DNA from: Acidimicrobiales bacterium
Lineage (GTDB): Bacteria > Actinomycetota > Acidimicrobiia > Acidimicrobiales > UBA8592
Assembly (NCBI GenBank): GCA_013912105.1
Contig: JACERY010000004.1
Span: forward strand, 1-64,000
Direction: 5' to 3'
Length of the DNA stretch: 64,000 bases
Shown: positions 44,034-53,387 of the stretch, piece after piece
Layout: each line of letters starts with the position of its first letter
Position numbering within the stretch: the first letter of the stretch is position 1
Made by a program: the position numbers and the translations under genes
The notes under the pieces: model-generated
What the model was told of the DNA's origin: nothing
What the model saw: the letters and a program-made list of their open reading frames with translations, nothing else
The model's database searches: none

Positions 44034-44680
44034 AAGATATTTGGCTGAATTACTAGCAGCATTCCACTATCGATCTTAATTTCTCCTACTGCGCCTTCTA
44101 GCTCGTTACTTAAACCAAGTGTTGAATTTGGCTTTAAGGTAGCGCTGCTTAATTCCCATCGGAACCCTGAAGTAGAAACTCCAATTGCATCTCCTATGTG
44201 AGCGAAGAGCGATACTGTGCCACTACCCATTTTGAGTATTTGTCTCGATTCTCTAACAACAGTAATTAAAGTATTTGAAATTATTGCCTGACAATCAATG
44301 GAGCAAAGCTTGTCAGAACCAAGTAACGCAAACAGGCCAAAGAGCTGATCAACCCGTCCAAGTCCTGAATCTATAAGAAGTACAGAGTTAGAATTCTCAC
44401 TTGCGTACTCAATAGATAGCTCCATATCAGACTTATCTTTATCTTCTGAGTATTTGACGGATTCAATTTGATTTTCCCTTACCCAAGCAAGTCCACTATC
44501 CGATATCGAATCAAGATCACCTATAAGAATGTCAGGAGTTATGCCTAATTTAAGAGCGTTATCTAAACCAGAGTCAGCAGCTACGATTAAATCATTCTTG
44601 TCAATAAACTTCGTAACTTTTTGAGAACAGTTTGGTCCGCCGCTAAAAATTACAGATCCTTTGTATTCCTTATCGTTCAT
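44030..44680 (-). CDS. thiN: Thiamine pyrophosphokinase
   Basis: Converts thiamine to thiamine diphosphate using ATP. The 216-residue protein has IFSGGPNCS, VAADSGLDNALKLGITPDIL, the metal/ATP motif IGDLDSIS, YSEDKDKSDMELSIEYA, and GLGRVDQLFGLFALL, where the family usually has GRxDH, followed by a C-terminal beta-sandwich thiamine-binding domain. Its 3-prime end overlaps the convergent ABC ATPase gene by four bases. Several neighbouring enzymes (MenD) need its product. Confidence 0.9.
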   Translation of the reverse strand: MNDKEYKGSVIFSGGPNCSQKVTKFIDKNDLIVAADSGLDNALKLGITPDILIGDLDSISDSGLAWVRENQIESVKYSEDKDKSDMELSIEYASENSNSVLLIDSGLGRVDQLFGLFALLGSDKLCSIDCQAIISNTLITVVRESRQILKMGSGTVSLFAHIGDAIGVSTSGFRWELSSATLKPNSTLGLSNELEGAVGEIKIDSGMLLVIQPNIF

Positions 44681-44703
44681 AAGTGTTTCTCTTTTTAGAA
44701 GGT

Positions 44704-44910
44704 TTAGGTTTCATGACTTTCATTTGCCTTATCTGATCTCAATTTTAGCCAAGCAAAAAAAAATGCTGCTACCGAACCGAGCACGGCTATGAAAAAAGAT
44801 TTTGAAGCGGATAGTCCAATAGAAGCTGCAAATAAAATCACGACAACAAATCCACCTATGAAAGATAGAGGATACGCTAGGCAACCGAGACGTTGTGGCA
44901 CTTTCTCCAA
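44704..44910 (-). CDS. Small two-helix membrane protein
   Basis: A 68-residue protein with two hydrophobic helices (about 13-31 and 38-55) and a short charged tail; I recognise no family. The start is probably TTG 44910, seven bases after the stop of the DHA2 transporter, with GGGGTG about nine bases upstream; a GTG three codons later is an alternative. Its tight spacing after the transporter suggests cotranscription. It is short enough that coding status is not certain. Confidence 0.55.
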   Translation of the reverse strand: MEKVPQRLGCLAYPLSFIGGFVVVILFAASIGLSASKSFFIAVLGSVAAFFFAWLKLRSDKANESHET

Positions 44911-44917
44911 TCTACTT

Positions 44918-46573
44918 TCACCCCGACTTCAGCACTCGTTTAGATACAGGCAATTTTTGTTTAGATTTACTTCCTTCAATAATTATTGAATTAGTTACAG
45001 TATCGTATTGCAAGAATGATTTAATTTTCTTTTCATACTTTAGATTTTCTTGTGATGATTCTCTACTCGGAGCCCAAAGAGCAAACCCCAGTGCCCCAAT
45101 TAGAGCAATGATTAAAGACGCCCAAAGGGCTTCACTCCAGCCGTTAACAACTGCCTGCTTTACTTTTTCCAGAAACTCAAAACTCTTTTCGTCTAAACTA
45201 GAAGCTAACATAGGCGCAACTGCAGGTGTTTCTTTTACAGCCGCTACTATCTCTTCTGGGAAGTTTCCTATTTCGGATATTGAGTTCCTATAGCTGCTGT
45301 TAAAAACTGACCCCGCTATGGCTATTCCGATCACAGCTCCAAACTCTCGCAATACATCGTTTAGAGCAGAAGCGACACCCTGCTTTTCGGATGGCAAGGC
45401 AGAAACTAAAATCTCCGTTGCAGGTGGCGACACGAGTCCCATTCCAGCTCCATAAAGGATCAAGACTATTGTCAGCAACTGTAAATCATTGGTTATTCCA
45501 GCAGTTGTTCCAATGTAGAATGCTGCACCAAGCAACAGGAAACCAAATGTTCCAACTATTCTAAAACCTAGCTTCCTAGATAAAGGAATTGCCGCCAAAG
45601 AAGCAGGAAATAATCCTATAGCTGCTAGCAAAAAACTTAGGCCAGTATTTAACGGTCCATAGCCTATGACAAAGGCCAGGTATGGCACAGTAACGAAAAA
45701 GAAACCAAAAGCTAGAGAAAACTGAATTAGAAGCGCGAATGAGCTTGACCTAACTCCTTCGTTAGAAAATATTCGGAGGTCAAGAAGCGGCGTTTCGGTT
45801 CTTAATTCCCATTTGATGAAAATCATGAGAAAAATTCCCCCCACAATAAAAGCCAGTAATATAAGAGTCGATGCCCAACCTTTTGTGGGGCCCTCCATAA
45901 CTCCGAAGACGATACCACCGATGGCTAGCAGCGATAGAATAGCGCCGACTGGATCTAAGTTCGACTCTTCAGGGGCTGATGACTCTGGGAGAAAAATCCC
46001 ACACAGAGCAAAAATACCTAGCGATAAGAATGCCATTACCATAAAAACTGACCCCCACCAGTAATTCTCAAGTAAAGCTCCAGATAGAAGAATCCCGAGG
46101 AACCCTCCCGAGAAAACAGCAGCTGTCCAGATTGCAACACCTTTCGCCCTTTTATTTTCAGGTAGCGTTGTGGTAATCGTTGAAAGAGTGGCCGGAAAAA
46201 TAAAAGCAGCCCCAATTCCACTAAGAGCCCTTAAAGCTATTACTAGCTTCGCTTCCGAAGCCCCTAAAAATTCTAAGTCCTTAGTAAATAATGTGGCACC
46301 ATTTGCAACCATCAAAACAAAAACTCCAAAAAGCAACATCCGTTTGCGTCCGAACCTGTCCCCTAGAGCACCTGCGGGTAGAAGCAATACGGCTAAGGAG
46401 AAAGCATAAACATCAACCATCCATTGGATATCTGATTGGCTAGCTCCAAGCTCCCTTGAGAGTTCTGGTATCGCCACATTTAATGAAGAGATATTTGCGA
46501 CAACTAATACGGCTGCAGAAATTGTCGCAGCAAGAATTGTAAATGAGTTACTTCTTTTGACGGTAGCTTTCAT
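44918..46573 (-). CDS. MFS exporter, DHA2 (EmrB/QacA) family, 14 helices
   Basis: Proton-driven multidrug-type exporter of 551 residues with about 14 membrane helices. The DHA motif A loop is LGDRFGRKRMLLFG near 70-84, motif C-like GIGAAFIFPATLSTI follows, and the N-terminal helix has the family pattern NISSLNVAIPELSRELGASQ with DIQWMVDVYAF. A large loop before the last helix and a basic C-terminal tail are seen. It is divergent from the VOC gene across 151 bases. The substrate is unknown; no adjacent regulator is present. Confidence 0.92.
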   Translation of the reverse strand: MKATVKRSNSFTILAATISAAVLVVANISSLNVAIPELSRELGASQSDIQWMVDVYAFSLAVLLLPAGALGDRFGRKRMLLFGVFVLMVANGATLFTKDLEFLGASEAKLVIALRALSGIGAAFIFPATLSTITTTLPENKRAKGVAIWTAAVFSGGFLGILLSGALLENYWWGSVFMVMAFLSLGIFALCGIFLPESSAPEESNLDPVGAILSLLAIGGIVFGVMEGPTKGWASTLILLAFIVGGIFLMIFIKWELRTETPLLDLRIFSNEGVRSSSFALLIQFSLAFGFFFVTVPYLAFVIGYGPLNTGLSFLLAAIGLFPASLAAIPLSRKLGFRIVGTFGFLLLGAAFYIGTTAGITNDLQLLTIVLILYGAGMGLVSPPATEILVSALPSEKQGVASALNDVLREFGAVIGIAIAGSVFNSSYRNSISEIGNFPEEIVAAVKETPAVAPMLASSLDEKSFEFLEKVKQAVVNGWSEALWASLIIALIGALGFALWAPSRESSQENLKYEKKIKSFLQYDTVTNSIIIEGSKSKQKLPVSKRVLKSG

Positions 46574-46712
46574 CGTTTCAAGTTTGACATGGTTGCCTTA
46601 TTTCTGGTGGATTCTGCTAAACCTCTTTCTTCTGCATTGTGAGTTTTACCTATCGATCAAGAATGACAAATTTTATCGACGAACTTCTGACTCTTTACTA
46701 TGGAAGCATTGC

Positions 46713-46718
46713 TATTGT
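46713..46718 (+). promoter_or_regulatory. Candidate leaderless -10 box of the VOC gene
   Basis: TATTGT exactly six bases before ATG 46725 and no ribosome binding site between them. Confidence 0.5.
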
Positions 46719-46724
46719 TTATAG

Positions 46725-47378
46725 ATGAATACGAACGAGAATGAATTATTGCAAATCTCCTTAAATGAGAACCCAGAAGCTTGGAAGTCTCTAGGGTTCT
46801 CAATAAATCAATTAGACAGTGGAGTTTCATTTTTTAAGATTGGAAAAGTTCGATTCCTATTTAATCCTGATGAAGAGTTTCATGGATTCGGTGAGATACT
46901 TGCCGTTAATATTGAGAGATCTATTGAGTCTATTCCATTTGGAAAACTATCTAACGAAACTATTAAGGAAATAGATGCAATTCCTCCTGAAACTCATGCA
47001 AATGGTGTTTGCAGAATTGACCACTTAGTAATAACTACCGCAAATGCAGATAGGACAACATCTGCTCTTGAGAATGCTGGTGTAACCGCAAAGGGAACCA
47101 GAACGTTCGGTGAAAAAAATAACAGAGTCCGGCAAACATTTTTTTGGCTTGGTGAAGTGATACTAGAATTAGTTGGACCAGACCAAGCAACCGGAGATGC
47201 TCCAGCGACCCTGTGGGGCTTGGCGCTCGTTTCAGAAGATATTGAAAGGACAATAGCGGTAATTAAAAATTGCACTCCTTTAAAAGAAGCTGTTCAACCC
47301 GGTCGAAAGATTACTACAGTAAAAAATCGCGATGTCGGTGTAGGAGTCCCTATAGCGATTATGACACCGCATAAATAA
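46725..47378 (+). CDS. VOC superfamily (glyoxalase-like) protein
   Basis: A 217-residue protein of the vicinal-oxygen-chelate fold. The second half has RIDHLVITTANADRTTSALE, then FFWLGEVILELVGPDQ and WGLALVSEDIERTIAVIKN, which is the paired beta-alpha-beta layout of this superfamily, with H105-region histidine and the glutamate in ILELVG as likely metal ligands. The first 95 residues are a diverged module. Specific function is unknown. It precedes an SDR gene by 62 bases on the same strand, and a TANNNT box lies 6 nt before its start. Confidence 0.75.
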   Translation: MNTNENELLQISLNENPEAWKSLGFSINQLDSGVSFFKIGKVRFLFNPDEEFHGFGEILAVNIERSIESIPFGKLSNETIKEIDAIPPETHANGVCRIDHLVITTANADRTTSALENAGVTAKGTRTFGEKNNRVRQTFFWLGEVILELVGPDQATGDAPATLWGLALVSEDIERTIAVIKNCTPLKEAVQPGRKITTVKNRDVGVGVPIAIMTPHK

Positions 47379-47428
47379 GTGTTTTAGCCTTCTGTATACC
47401 TACACAAACCTAATAGAGATGTTTCAAT

Positions 47429-47434
47429 TAAGAT
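47429..47434 (+). promoter_or_regulatory. Candidate leaderless -10 box of the SDR gene
   Basis: TAAGAT six bases before ATG 47441, with no ribosome binding site. Confidence 0.5.
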
Positions 47435-47440
47435 AAATCT

Positions 47441-48199
47441 ATGAGTATCTCCAAATTATTTGATTTATCTGACCAAACGGCCATAGTCACTGGAAGCGGA
47501 AAGGGGATCGGGGAAGGCATTGCCAGATTATTATCGCTTGCTGGCGCAAACGTAGTTGTCTCTTCAAGAACCCTAGAAGACATCCAAAAAGTTTCAAGTG
47601 ACATCAATAGTGTCGGCGGGTCTTCTATTCCCTTTGTTTGCGATGTCACAGATGATACGCAGGTCGACGCTCTAGCAAAGTGTGCAATTCAGAATTTCGG
47701 AAAGATAGATATTTGGATTAATAATGTTGGAGGAAGCTCGGGACGTACTCCGTTAAAAGAACTTTCGCGCGAAGATTGGGATCAAACAATTGCTTTGACG
47801 TTAACTTCAGTTTTTATTGGTTGCCAGGTTGCTGCGCAGAATATGACCAGCGGAAGCATCGTTAATATTTCTTCAAGATCGTCATGGGGAGCTGTGCCAA
47901 ACAATTCACATTATGGGGCAGCGAAAGCTGGTGTGAATGTACTCACCGCTTCTTTAGCACATGAATTAGGCCCTGAGATTCGCTGCAATGCAGTTGCTTC
48001 AGGTGCAGTTCCAACAGAAATTTTTTTTGAAGTAATGAAACTAAAACCAGAAGACTTACCTACGTATGCTAAAGAAACTGGAATTCCCCTTCAACGTCTC
48101 GGTACTCCTCAAGACATAGCTGGAACTGTCTTATTCCTCTGCTCTGAGGCATCCGCATGGATGACAGGAGAGATAATCACAGTGAGCGGCGGTCGGTAG
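47441..48199 (+). CDS. SDR family oxidoreductase
   Basis: Short-chain dehydrogenase of 252 residues with the classical set: nucleotide loop TGSGKGIGEGIA near 16-27, CDVTDD, INNVGG, the catalytic serine in NISSRSSWGAV, YGAAK with the catalytic tyrosine and lysine, and NAVASGAVPTE. SSRTLEDI at the end of the second strand suggests NADP preference. The substrate is not predictable. It abuts the convergent amidohydrolase gene with no spacer. Confidence 0.9.
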   Translation: MSISKLFDLSDQTAIVTGSGKGIGEGIARLLSLAGANVVVSSRTLEDIQKVSSDINSVGGSSIPFVCDVTDDTQVDALAKCAIQNFGKIDIWINNVGGSSGRTPLKELSREDWDQTIALTLTSVFIGCQVAAQNMTSGSIVNISSRSSWGAVPNNSHYGAAKAGVNVLTASLAHELGPEIRCNAVASGAVPTEIFFEVMKLKPEDLPTYAKETGIPLQRLGTPQDIAGTVLFLCSEASAWMTGEIITVSGGR

Positions 48200-49387
48200 T
48201 TATATGGGATTTGGTTTACTGAGTTGAAGAACATTTTCAAGTAAAATTTTTCTTTGCTCTTCTTTACCAAATTCCTTTAATTCCACAACGTAATCCAATG
48301 GAGTTGGCATCCCTTCGATATGGGGCCAATCTGATCCGAACACGACCCTATCTACACCCATCAATTCAGCAACTTCGTAAGGATCATCTTCCCAAAATGG
48401 ATTGATCCAAACATTTTTTTTGAATAGCTCCAAAGGATCTTCTTTAAACCAACCCATGAGTTTGTTTTTTTGTTGTGGAAGCTTTCTAAAAAGGTCCGGC
48501 AAAAAACTTGAGCCATTCTCAACAGATACAATCCTTAGATTTGGAAATCTTTCATACATTTTTTGCAAAGACATTGTCATCAGCCAATCAAGAGCAGCTC
48601 TTTCTATATTAAATGCTTTGATTGAAGGAGAGTAAGAAGCTCCGCCTCCAAAATTTGCACCAAATCCATCCTCTGCATAGCCCTGAGATGAATAGCCACT
48701 GTCACCGGCATGAATAACTAAAGGGATTCCTGCATCATTAAGTAGAGACCAGAATGGATCGAACATTTTATCAGCAGGTGATTTAGGGCCATCAACTGTC
48801 CAAACAGCTGCTGGCCTAATGCAAATAACGCGTGCCCCATGATCCAAAGCTATACGGAGTTCTTCAACAGCGTAATCGACATCACAAAGACTAATATATG
48901 GAGCCGCATATATCGTATCTTTATAATTGAAACCCCAGTCTTCATACAACCATTTATTGAAAGCACGGAAAAGAACTTTCACGGCTTCAACGTCATTTTT
49001 TAACAGCTCCTCATACAAGACACCCAAAGTAGGAAAAAGCCAAACTCCTTGGAGACCTTGATCCCCGATCTTTCTTAGTCGCGCATCTCTATTCATATAT
49101 TCATCTGGAAGTGGTTCACGATCTTTAAGCATGTCCAAGGGAGAGCGACCTGAGGGGTTACCTCTAAAGTATTCGTGTAAAGCACCGGGTTTGGCTATTG
49201 GATTCCAAGTGGGGTTTGCTACTGCTGTGCTAATTTGCCCTCCAACAATGTGATGTTTTCGACCTTTAATCTCACACCACTGTACGCAACGCCGCTGCCA
49301 CTCTTTAGGTACATGGCGGGTGAAGGCATCTTCTGCTTCGTAATAATGGTTGTCACAATCAAAAGGAACAAAATCTAAATCATCCAC
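48200..49387 (-). CDS. Amidohydrolase-2 family (ACMSD-like) metal-dependent hydrolase
   Basis: A 395-residue TIM-barrel protein of the amidohydrolase-2 family, which includes decarboxylases such as ACMSD. It begins PFDCDNHYYEAEDAFTRHVP; the DxDNHYYE form replaces the usual HxH metal motif, as is common in this actinobacterial subgroup. Other ligands are the histidine in LVIHAGDSG and the aspartate in VVFGSDWPHIEG. The start is GTG 49387 with AAGGAG five bases upstream. Role is unknown; degradation of a carboxylated or cyclic compound is the usual guess. Confidence 0.85.
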   Translation of the reverse strand: MDDLDFVPFDCDNHYYEAEDAFTRHVPKEWQRRCVQWCEIKGRKHHIVGGQISTAVANPTWNPIAKPGALHEYFRGNPSGRSPLDMLKDREPLPDEYMNRDARLRKIGDQGLQGVWLFPTLGVLYEELLKNDVEAVKVLFRAFNKWLYEDWGFNYKDTIYAAPYISLCDVDYAVEELRIALDHGARVICIRPAAVWTVDGPKSPADKMFDPFWSLLNDAGIPLVIHAGDSGYSSQGYAEDGFGANFGGGASYSPSIKAFNIERAALDWLMTMSLQKMYERFPNLRIVSVENGSSFLPDLFRKLPQQKNKLMGWFKEDPLELFKKNVWINPFWEDDPYEVAELMGVDRVVFGSDWPHIEGMPTPLDYVVELKEFGKEEQRKILLENVLQLSKPNPI

Positions 49388-49453
49388 TTTTACTCCTTTC
49401 CCAGTCTGAATAGCTTACAAGGCTTTGTTCTCATCGCATTATTATTTTCCATG

Positions 49454-49852
49454 TCAGTCTTCATCAGTGTTAATCATATGATTCGCTGCCATTAGAAAAT
49501 AGTCATGCATCGCTTCATGAATTTCTCTATTGAGATCCATTTCATTTAGAGCATATTCCATGCTGGCCAACCAAGAATCTTTTTGTGCTTTTCCTATCGA
49601 AAACGTTGAATGCCTCATCCTCAATCTAGGATGCCCTCGATTCTCTGAGTACTCGGATGGCCCACCCCAATATTGAATTAGGAAGTCAGCTGTATTTTTC
49701 TTTGAACTAGTCAAATCATCAGGGTAAAGGTGCCGAATTTGATTCTGTAGCTCAACATCTTCATAGAAGTGATCCAAGAGTTCATAAAACCATGCTCTCC
49801 CGCCAACGAGCTCATATACGGTTTTTTCAGCGCCAACCCAACGAACATTCAT
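49454..49852 (-). CDS. glbO: Truncated haemoglobin, group II (GlbO type)
   Basis: A 132-residue 2-over-2 globin. The diagnostic string YWGGPSEYSENRGHPRLRMR precedes the proximal histidine H81 in MRHSTFSIG; the B10-type tyrosine is at about 23 and the conserved WG8 tryptophan is W94. Group II globins bind O2 tightly and are linked to redox or nitric oxide chemistry in actinobacteria. TAGACT lies exactly 6 nt before ATG 49852, with no ribosome binding site. It follows the LOG gene by 18 bases. Confidence 0.95.
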   Translation of the reverse strand: MNVRWVGAEKTVYELVGGRAWFYELLDHFYEDVELQNQIRHLYPDDLTSSKKNTADFLIQYWGGPSEYSENRGHPRLRMRHSTFSIGKAQKDSWLASMEYALNEMDLNREIHEAMHDYFLMAANHMINTDED

Positions 49853-49858
49853 ACACAG

Positions 49859-49864
49859 AGTCTA
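49859..49864 (-). promoter_or_regulatory. Candidate leaderless -10 box of glbO
   Basis: TAGACT on the minus strand, then CTGTGT, then ATG 49852. It overlaps the LOG gene's 3-prime border. Confidence 0.4.
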
Positions 49865-49870
49865 GAACAG

Positions 49871-50446
49871 CTAAGCCATTCCTCCTAGTGTTGTCTCTTT
49901 GATCAACTGCAAAGCATCTTTAACCGATGGCGATGATGCAACTATGTTTCGGTGTTCAGAAGCTATAAATCCACTATTAACCATAAGATCAATGAATTCG
50001 CTTAATGGGTCCCAGAATTGACGATCATCTAGAAGAACTACAGGTTTATATTTCTGAGATTCATGCATGTTTAACTTTGTCCATGTTGCTGCTTCAAAGA
50101 TCTCCTCTAGAGTGCCCATACCTCCTGGTAGAGCAACGAATGCGTCAGCTAACGAATACATCTTTTTTTTTCTTGTATGCATATCCGATGTGATTATTAA
50201 ATCAGTTAAGCCTTCGTGAGCAACTTCACGGTTGGAAAGAGCTTCGGGAATAACCCCAATCACTTTTCCACCTGCTTGCAGAGCCGCGTCTGCAACGGCC
50301 CCCATTATCCCAATCTGTGCCCCACCATAGACAAGTTGATAACTCTCTTGAGCTAATGCAGTTCCTAATTCTCTAGCTAACTGAGCAAAACGCTTGTCAG
50401 TTCCTTCTTGAGAGCCGCAGAACACACAAATGCTTAGATTAGTCAT
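49871..50446 (-). CDS. LOG family nucleoside-5'-monophosphate phosphoribohydrolase (TIGR00730)
   Basis: Rossmann-fold enzyme of 191 residues that in tested members removes the base from AMP or cytokinin nucleotides. The signature PGGMGTLEEIFEAATW is at about 108-123, with VYGGAQIGIMGAVADAAL near the N terminus and CVFCGSQEGTD at the start. Its cellular role in bacteria is unclear. TAGATT lies exactly 6 nt before ATG 50446. It is divergent from menE across 65 bases. Confidence 0.93.
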   Translation of the reverse strand: MTNLSICVFCGSQEGTDKRFAQLARELGTALAQESYQLVYGGAQIGIMGAVADAALQAGGKVIGVIPEALSNREVAHEGLTDLIITSDMHTRKKKMYSLADAFVALPGGMGTLEEIFEAATWTKLNMHESQKYKPVVLLDDRQFWDPLSEFIDLMVNSGFIASEHRNIVASSPSVKDALQLIKETTLGGMA

Positions 50447-50452
50447 ATTCTG

Positions 50453-50458
50453 AATCTA
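50453..50458 (-). promoter_or_regulatory. Candidate leaderless -10 box of the LOG gene
   Basis: TAGATT on the minus strand, then CAGAAT, then ATG 50446; no ribosome binding site. Confidence 0.5.
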
Positions 50459-50511
50459 CATTACTTTCTATCACTTTCTCTTTTCGCTCTGAACTCTGGC
50501 AAAATATCTAA

Positions 50512-51612
50512 ATGAATAAACTCATAGCAATTGATATGCCATGTGGAGACTTTTTCGTTAATTGTGTTCGTGCTGCTTGGGATGCCGGTGACGCTGTATT
50601 GCCAATAGATCAAAGGCTACCGCAGTCATTGAAGCAGCAGATTATTGAGGGGTTTGGTGTTGGAGTCGTCGTTGACGAATCTGGTGAATCTACCTTTAAC
50701 GGGCGTGAAATTGGGACAGATGACGCATTGGTAATTTCTACTAGCGGAACGACTGGAACCCCTAAAGGTGTTGTTCTCACTCATGATGCTATGAAAGCTT
50801 CTTCTGAAATGACTTCTCTTGCTTTGTCAGTAGACCCGAGTTTAGATACGTGGTTATGCTGCCTCCCAGTATCTCATATCGGAGGTTTTTCTGTAATCTC
50901 TCGAGCGATCCATACAGGAACAGAACTGCGAACACACGAATATTTCGATGCTTCACGTTGCGAACAGACTGGTCGTGATGGAGCCTCGCTTGTCTCTGTA
51001 GTACCCACCGTTCTAGAACGTTTTGATACGAGTGTTTTTAGAAAATTGCTCGTAGGTGGATCTGCGATACCCTCATCATTGCCTCCAAACGCAGTTGCGA
51101 CGTATGGAATGACTGAGACAGGAAGCGGCATTGTCTATAATGGTTCACCTTTAGAGGGTGTTAAAATTGAAATAAGAGAAGGTGAAATTTACGTTCAGTC
51201 CCCTTCCCTCTTTAGAACTTATCTTGGCCAAAGTCCCAAAGTAAAAAATAATTGGTTTGGAACAGGTGATGCCGGTTACCTGACGGAGGCTGGAAAGTTA
51301 GTAGTGACCGGACGACTTGATGACGCTATCGTTACCGGCGGTGAGAAAGTTTGGCCAGCATTAATTGAAAAACATCTGCACTCCTTAGGTTTATTTCAAG
51401 AAGTTGCAGTAATCGGACGACCAAGTAACGAATGGGGGCAAATCGTTACCGCTGTCGTGATACTGAACAATCCAAATAAGGTGCCGCCGATAGAGAATAT
51501 CAGAGAGCAACTAGACCCCTTACTCCCGCGCTATGCACTTCCAAAAGCTATCGAGGTAGTTGATAGCCTACCTAGAAACATTGCAGGAAAAATTTTAAGA
51601 AACAATATCTAA
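50512..51612 (+). CDS. menE: o-Succinylbenzoate-CoA ligase (short actinobacterial MenE)
   Basis: Acyl-CoA ligase of the ANL superfamily that activates o-succinylbenzoate in menaquinone synthesis. The ATP loop is ISTSGTTGTPKGVVLTH (about 76-92); other motifs are VATYGMTETGSGIVY, FGTGDAGYLTEAGKL and the hinge GRLDDAIVTGGEKVWP, with the C-terminal lysine in RNIAGKILRN. At 366 residues it lacks the N-terminal part of longer MenE proteins and resembles the short mycobacterial form. It converges on menC with a 4-base gap, opposite to the rest of the men genes. Confidence 0.93.
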   Translation: MNKLIAIDMPCGDFFVNCVRAAWDAGDAVLPIDQRLPQSLKQQIIEGFGVGVVVDESGESTFNGREIGTDDALVISTSGTTGTPKGVVLTHDAMKASSEMTSLALSVDPSLDTWLCCLPVSHIGGFSVISRAIHTGTELRTHEYFDASRCEQTGRDGASLVSVVPTVLERFDTSVFRKLLVGGSAIPSSLPPNAVATYGMTETGSGIVYNGSPLEGVKIEIREGEIYVQSPSLFRTYLGQSPKVKNNWFGTGDAGYLTEAGKLVVTGRLDDAIVTGGEKVWPALIEKHLHSLGLFQEVAVIGRPSNEWGQIVTAVVILNNPNKVPPIENIREQLDPLLPRYALPKAIEVVDSLPRNIAGKILRNNI

Positions 51613-51616
51613 GTTG

Positions 51617-52576
51617 CTAAGTGAGGCTGATCTTACCATCCGTCGGCACAAGCGGCCCCATACCTTTATCGTCAATAAAAACTGCAGTTCCCAAACCATG
51701 AGCAAGATCTGGGGATACATATGCTGCTAGGTGGCACCATGTGCGCAAACCTACTGGCCCATCATAAGTTGAGGAAATCACGACTTGGATCCCATTACTT
51801 TGCGTTTCTTTCGCGATTTTCAAAGTATCGTCTATCCCTCCTATCAGTGATGGCTTTACGACTACATAGTCCATAAGCTTGTTTTGTAACCCATATTCAA
51901 GTGCACCTTTTTTTCTTATCAGATCATCTGCTGCTATTGGAACAGAAACCATTTTTCTTAGATGAAACAGTTCATCAAGAGTTGATACTGGGTCTTCAAC
52001 GTATTCAAGTCTTTCTCCAAGTGTTTTCGTAGCATATTCAAGGCGTTCAGAAGCCTCACCCAAAGACCACATGCCATTGGGGTCTAATCTGACTTTCTGA
52101 GATGAAGAGAGTACTTCAGATAGAAGTTTAATTTTCTCGAAGTCATCTGAGAAACCCAACTTAACCTTGATTACTGAATACCCATCCCGTTGTAATCTTT
52201 CTAATGATTCAGGGAATTCCTTAACCGCTATTCCACCAATTAGTCCATTAACTTTAATAGAGTTACTGGCTCCTCCAAGAACTGACCAAAGAGGAGCGCC
52301 TATTTGCAGCGCCTTCAGGTTCCAGTTTGCCATATTAATGCCTGAGCGAACTTCATCGGAAGGAACGAAGTTGATTCCTCTCGAAATGTTTTCTAATTCT
52401 TTTTCAAGGTCTTGATATGGAACACTTGACCATCCTGGGAGAGGTAAAATTTCTCCTTCTCCGGAGTTATCGTGATCTCTGATCCTGATGAAATAACCTA
52501 CTCTGGTTGAAATTTTCCCCCTGGCCGTGATGATTGGCTCTCTTAATTGGTAAGAAACTTTTTCGAATTGAATCAT
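51617..52576 (-). CDS. menC: o-Succinylbenzoate synthase
   Basis: Enolase-superfamily enzyme that dehydrates SHCHC to o-succinylbenzoate. The 319-residue protein has the catalytic lysine pair in VIKVKLGF, metal ligands in RLDPNGMWS, YVEDPVS and IAADDLI, and the second-side lysine in VVKPSLIGG. The substrate-lid segment ITARGKISTRVGYFIRI is N-terminal. The start overlaps the menH stop by 4 bases, placing it last in a menD-menH-menC transcript. Confidence 0.93.
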   Translation of the reverse strand: MIQFEKVSYQLREPIITARGKISTRVGYFIRIRDHDNSGEGEILPLPGWSSVPYQDLEKELENISRGINFVPSDEVRSGINMANWNLKALQIGAPLWSVLGGASNSIKVNGLIGGIAVKEFPESLERLQRDGYSVIKVKLGFSDDFEKIKLLSEVLSSSQKVRLDPNGMWSLGEASERLEYATKTLGERLEYVEDPVSTLDELFHLRKMVSVPIAADDLIRKKGALEYGLQNKLMDYVVVKPSLIGGIDDTLKIAKETQSNGIQVVISSTYDGPVGLRTWCHLAAYVSPDLAHGLGTAVFIDDKGMGPLVPTDGKISLT

Positions 52577-53379
52577 CTAACGGCCTGCGAATCTAAGAAA
52601 CGACTGATTAGGTTGGCTGTTTCCTTCGGCTTTTCATAATGAACTGCATGTCCTGCGTTAGGAATAATTTCAAATTCTCCATAAGGTATTTTTCTGATCA
52701 TAGATTCTGCGATATTAAGAAATTTTTCGTCTTGCTCACCTACTATTAACAAAATAGGGATTTTGAGATATTCTAATTTTGACCAGAGAGATTCCATAAC
52801 ACCAGTTCCGGCCATTCTTAAGTGGTTTGCAAGTCCATGTGTTCTATGACTAAGCCTTATGCGTCGTATTTTTTCTTTTCTCTGGATAGAAAGATTTTCC
52901 TGGGAGGAGAAGATACGCTTTTTTTCCCAGAAACTGACGAATTGTTGCAAGCCACTTACCTCAATCTCTTCTGCTAATTTTGCATCTTCGACTGCGCGTA
53001 AATATCTATCTTGTTCCTTCTCTATCCCTGGGGAACCTCCAATCAAAACCAATGAATTTATGGATTTCTGCCTGACTGTGGCATAAGACAAAGCCAGTCG
53101 GGCACCCATTGAATAACCTACAATATTAAATGGCTTGACAAGAGAAGTCTCCGCTACACCATCAAGTTGTTTGACCATTTCGCCCATACGGTATGGGCGA
53201 AGTTCTAAAGGTGAGGGACTTCTTCCATGCCCAATTAGGTCAGGTGCAGTACAATTGTATGGAAGTAATTCTGATAATTCATTCATTGATTCATGGCTTC
53301 CTGTAAAACCATGAAGCATGAGAACCTCATTTACCTTGTCATAATTGTCTGTATAAAGAGGAAAATTAGATCTGCGCAT
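52573..53379 (-). CDS. menH: SHCHC synthase (MenH-type alpha/beta hydrolase)
   Basis: Removes pyruvate from SEPHCHC in menaquinone synthesis. The 268-residue alpha/beta hydrolase begins near VLMLHGFTGSHESM, has DLIGHGRSPSP, the nucleophile serine in VGYSMGARLALSYA, an aspartate in VGEQDEKF and the histidine in AGHAVHYEKP. Assignment to MenH relies on the flanking menD (8 bases upstream) and menC (4-base overlap), since the hydrolase fold alone is not specific. Confidence 0.9.
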   Translation of the reverse strand: MRRSNFPLYTDNYDKVNEVLMLHGFTGSHESMNELSELLPYNCTAPDLIGHGRSPSPLELRPYRMGEMVKQLDGVAETSLVKPFNIVGYSMGARLALSYATVRQKSINSLVLIGGSPGIEKEQDRYLRAVEDAKLAEEIEVSGLQQFVSFWEKKRIFSSQENLSIQRKEKIRRIRLSHRTHGLANHLRMAGTGVMESLWSKLEYLKIPILLIVGEQDEKFLNIAESMIRKIPYGEFEIIPNAGHAVHYEKPKETANLISRFLDSQAVR

Positions 53380-53387
53380 TTTAAATC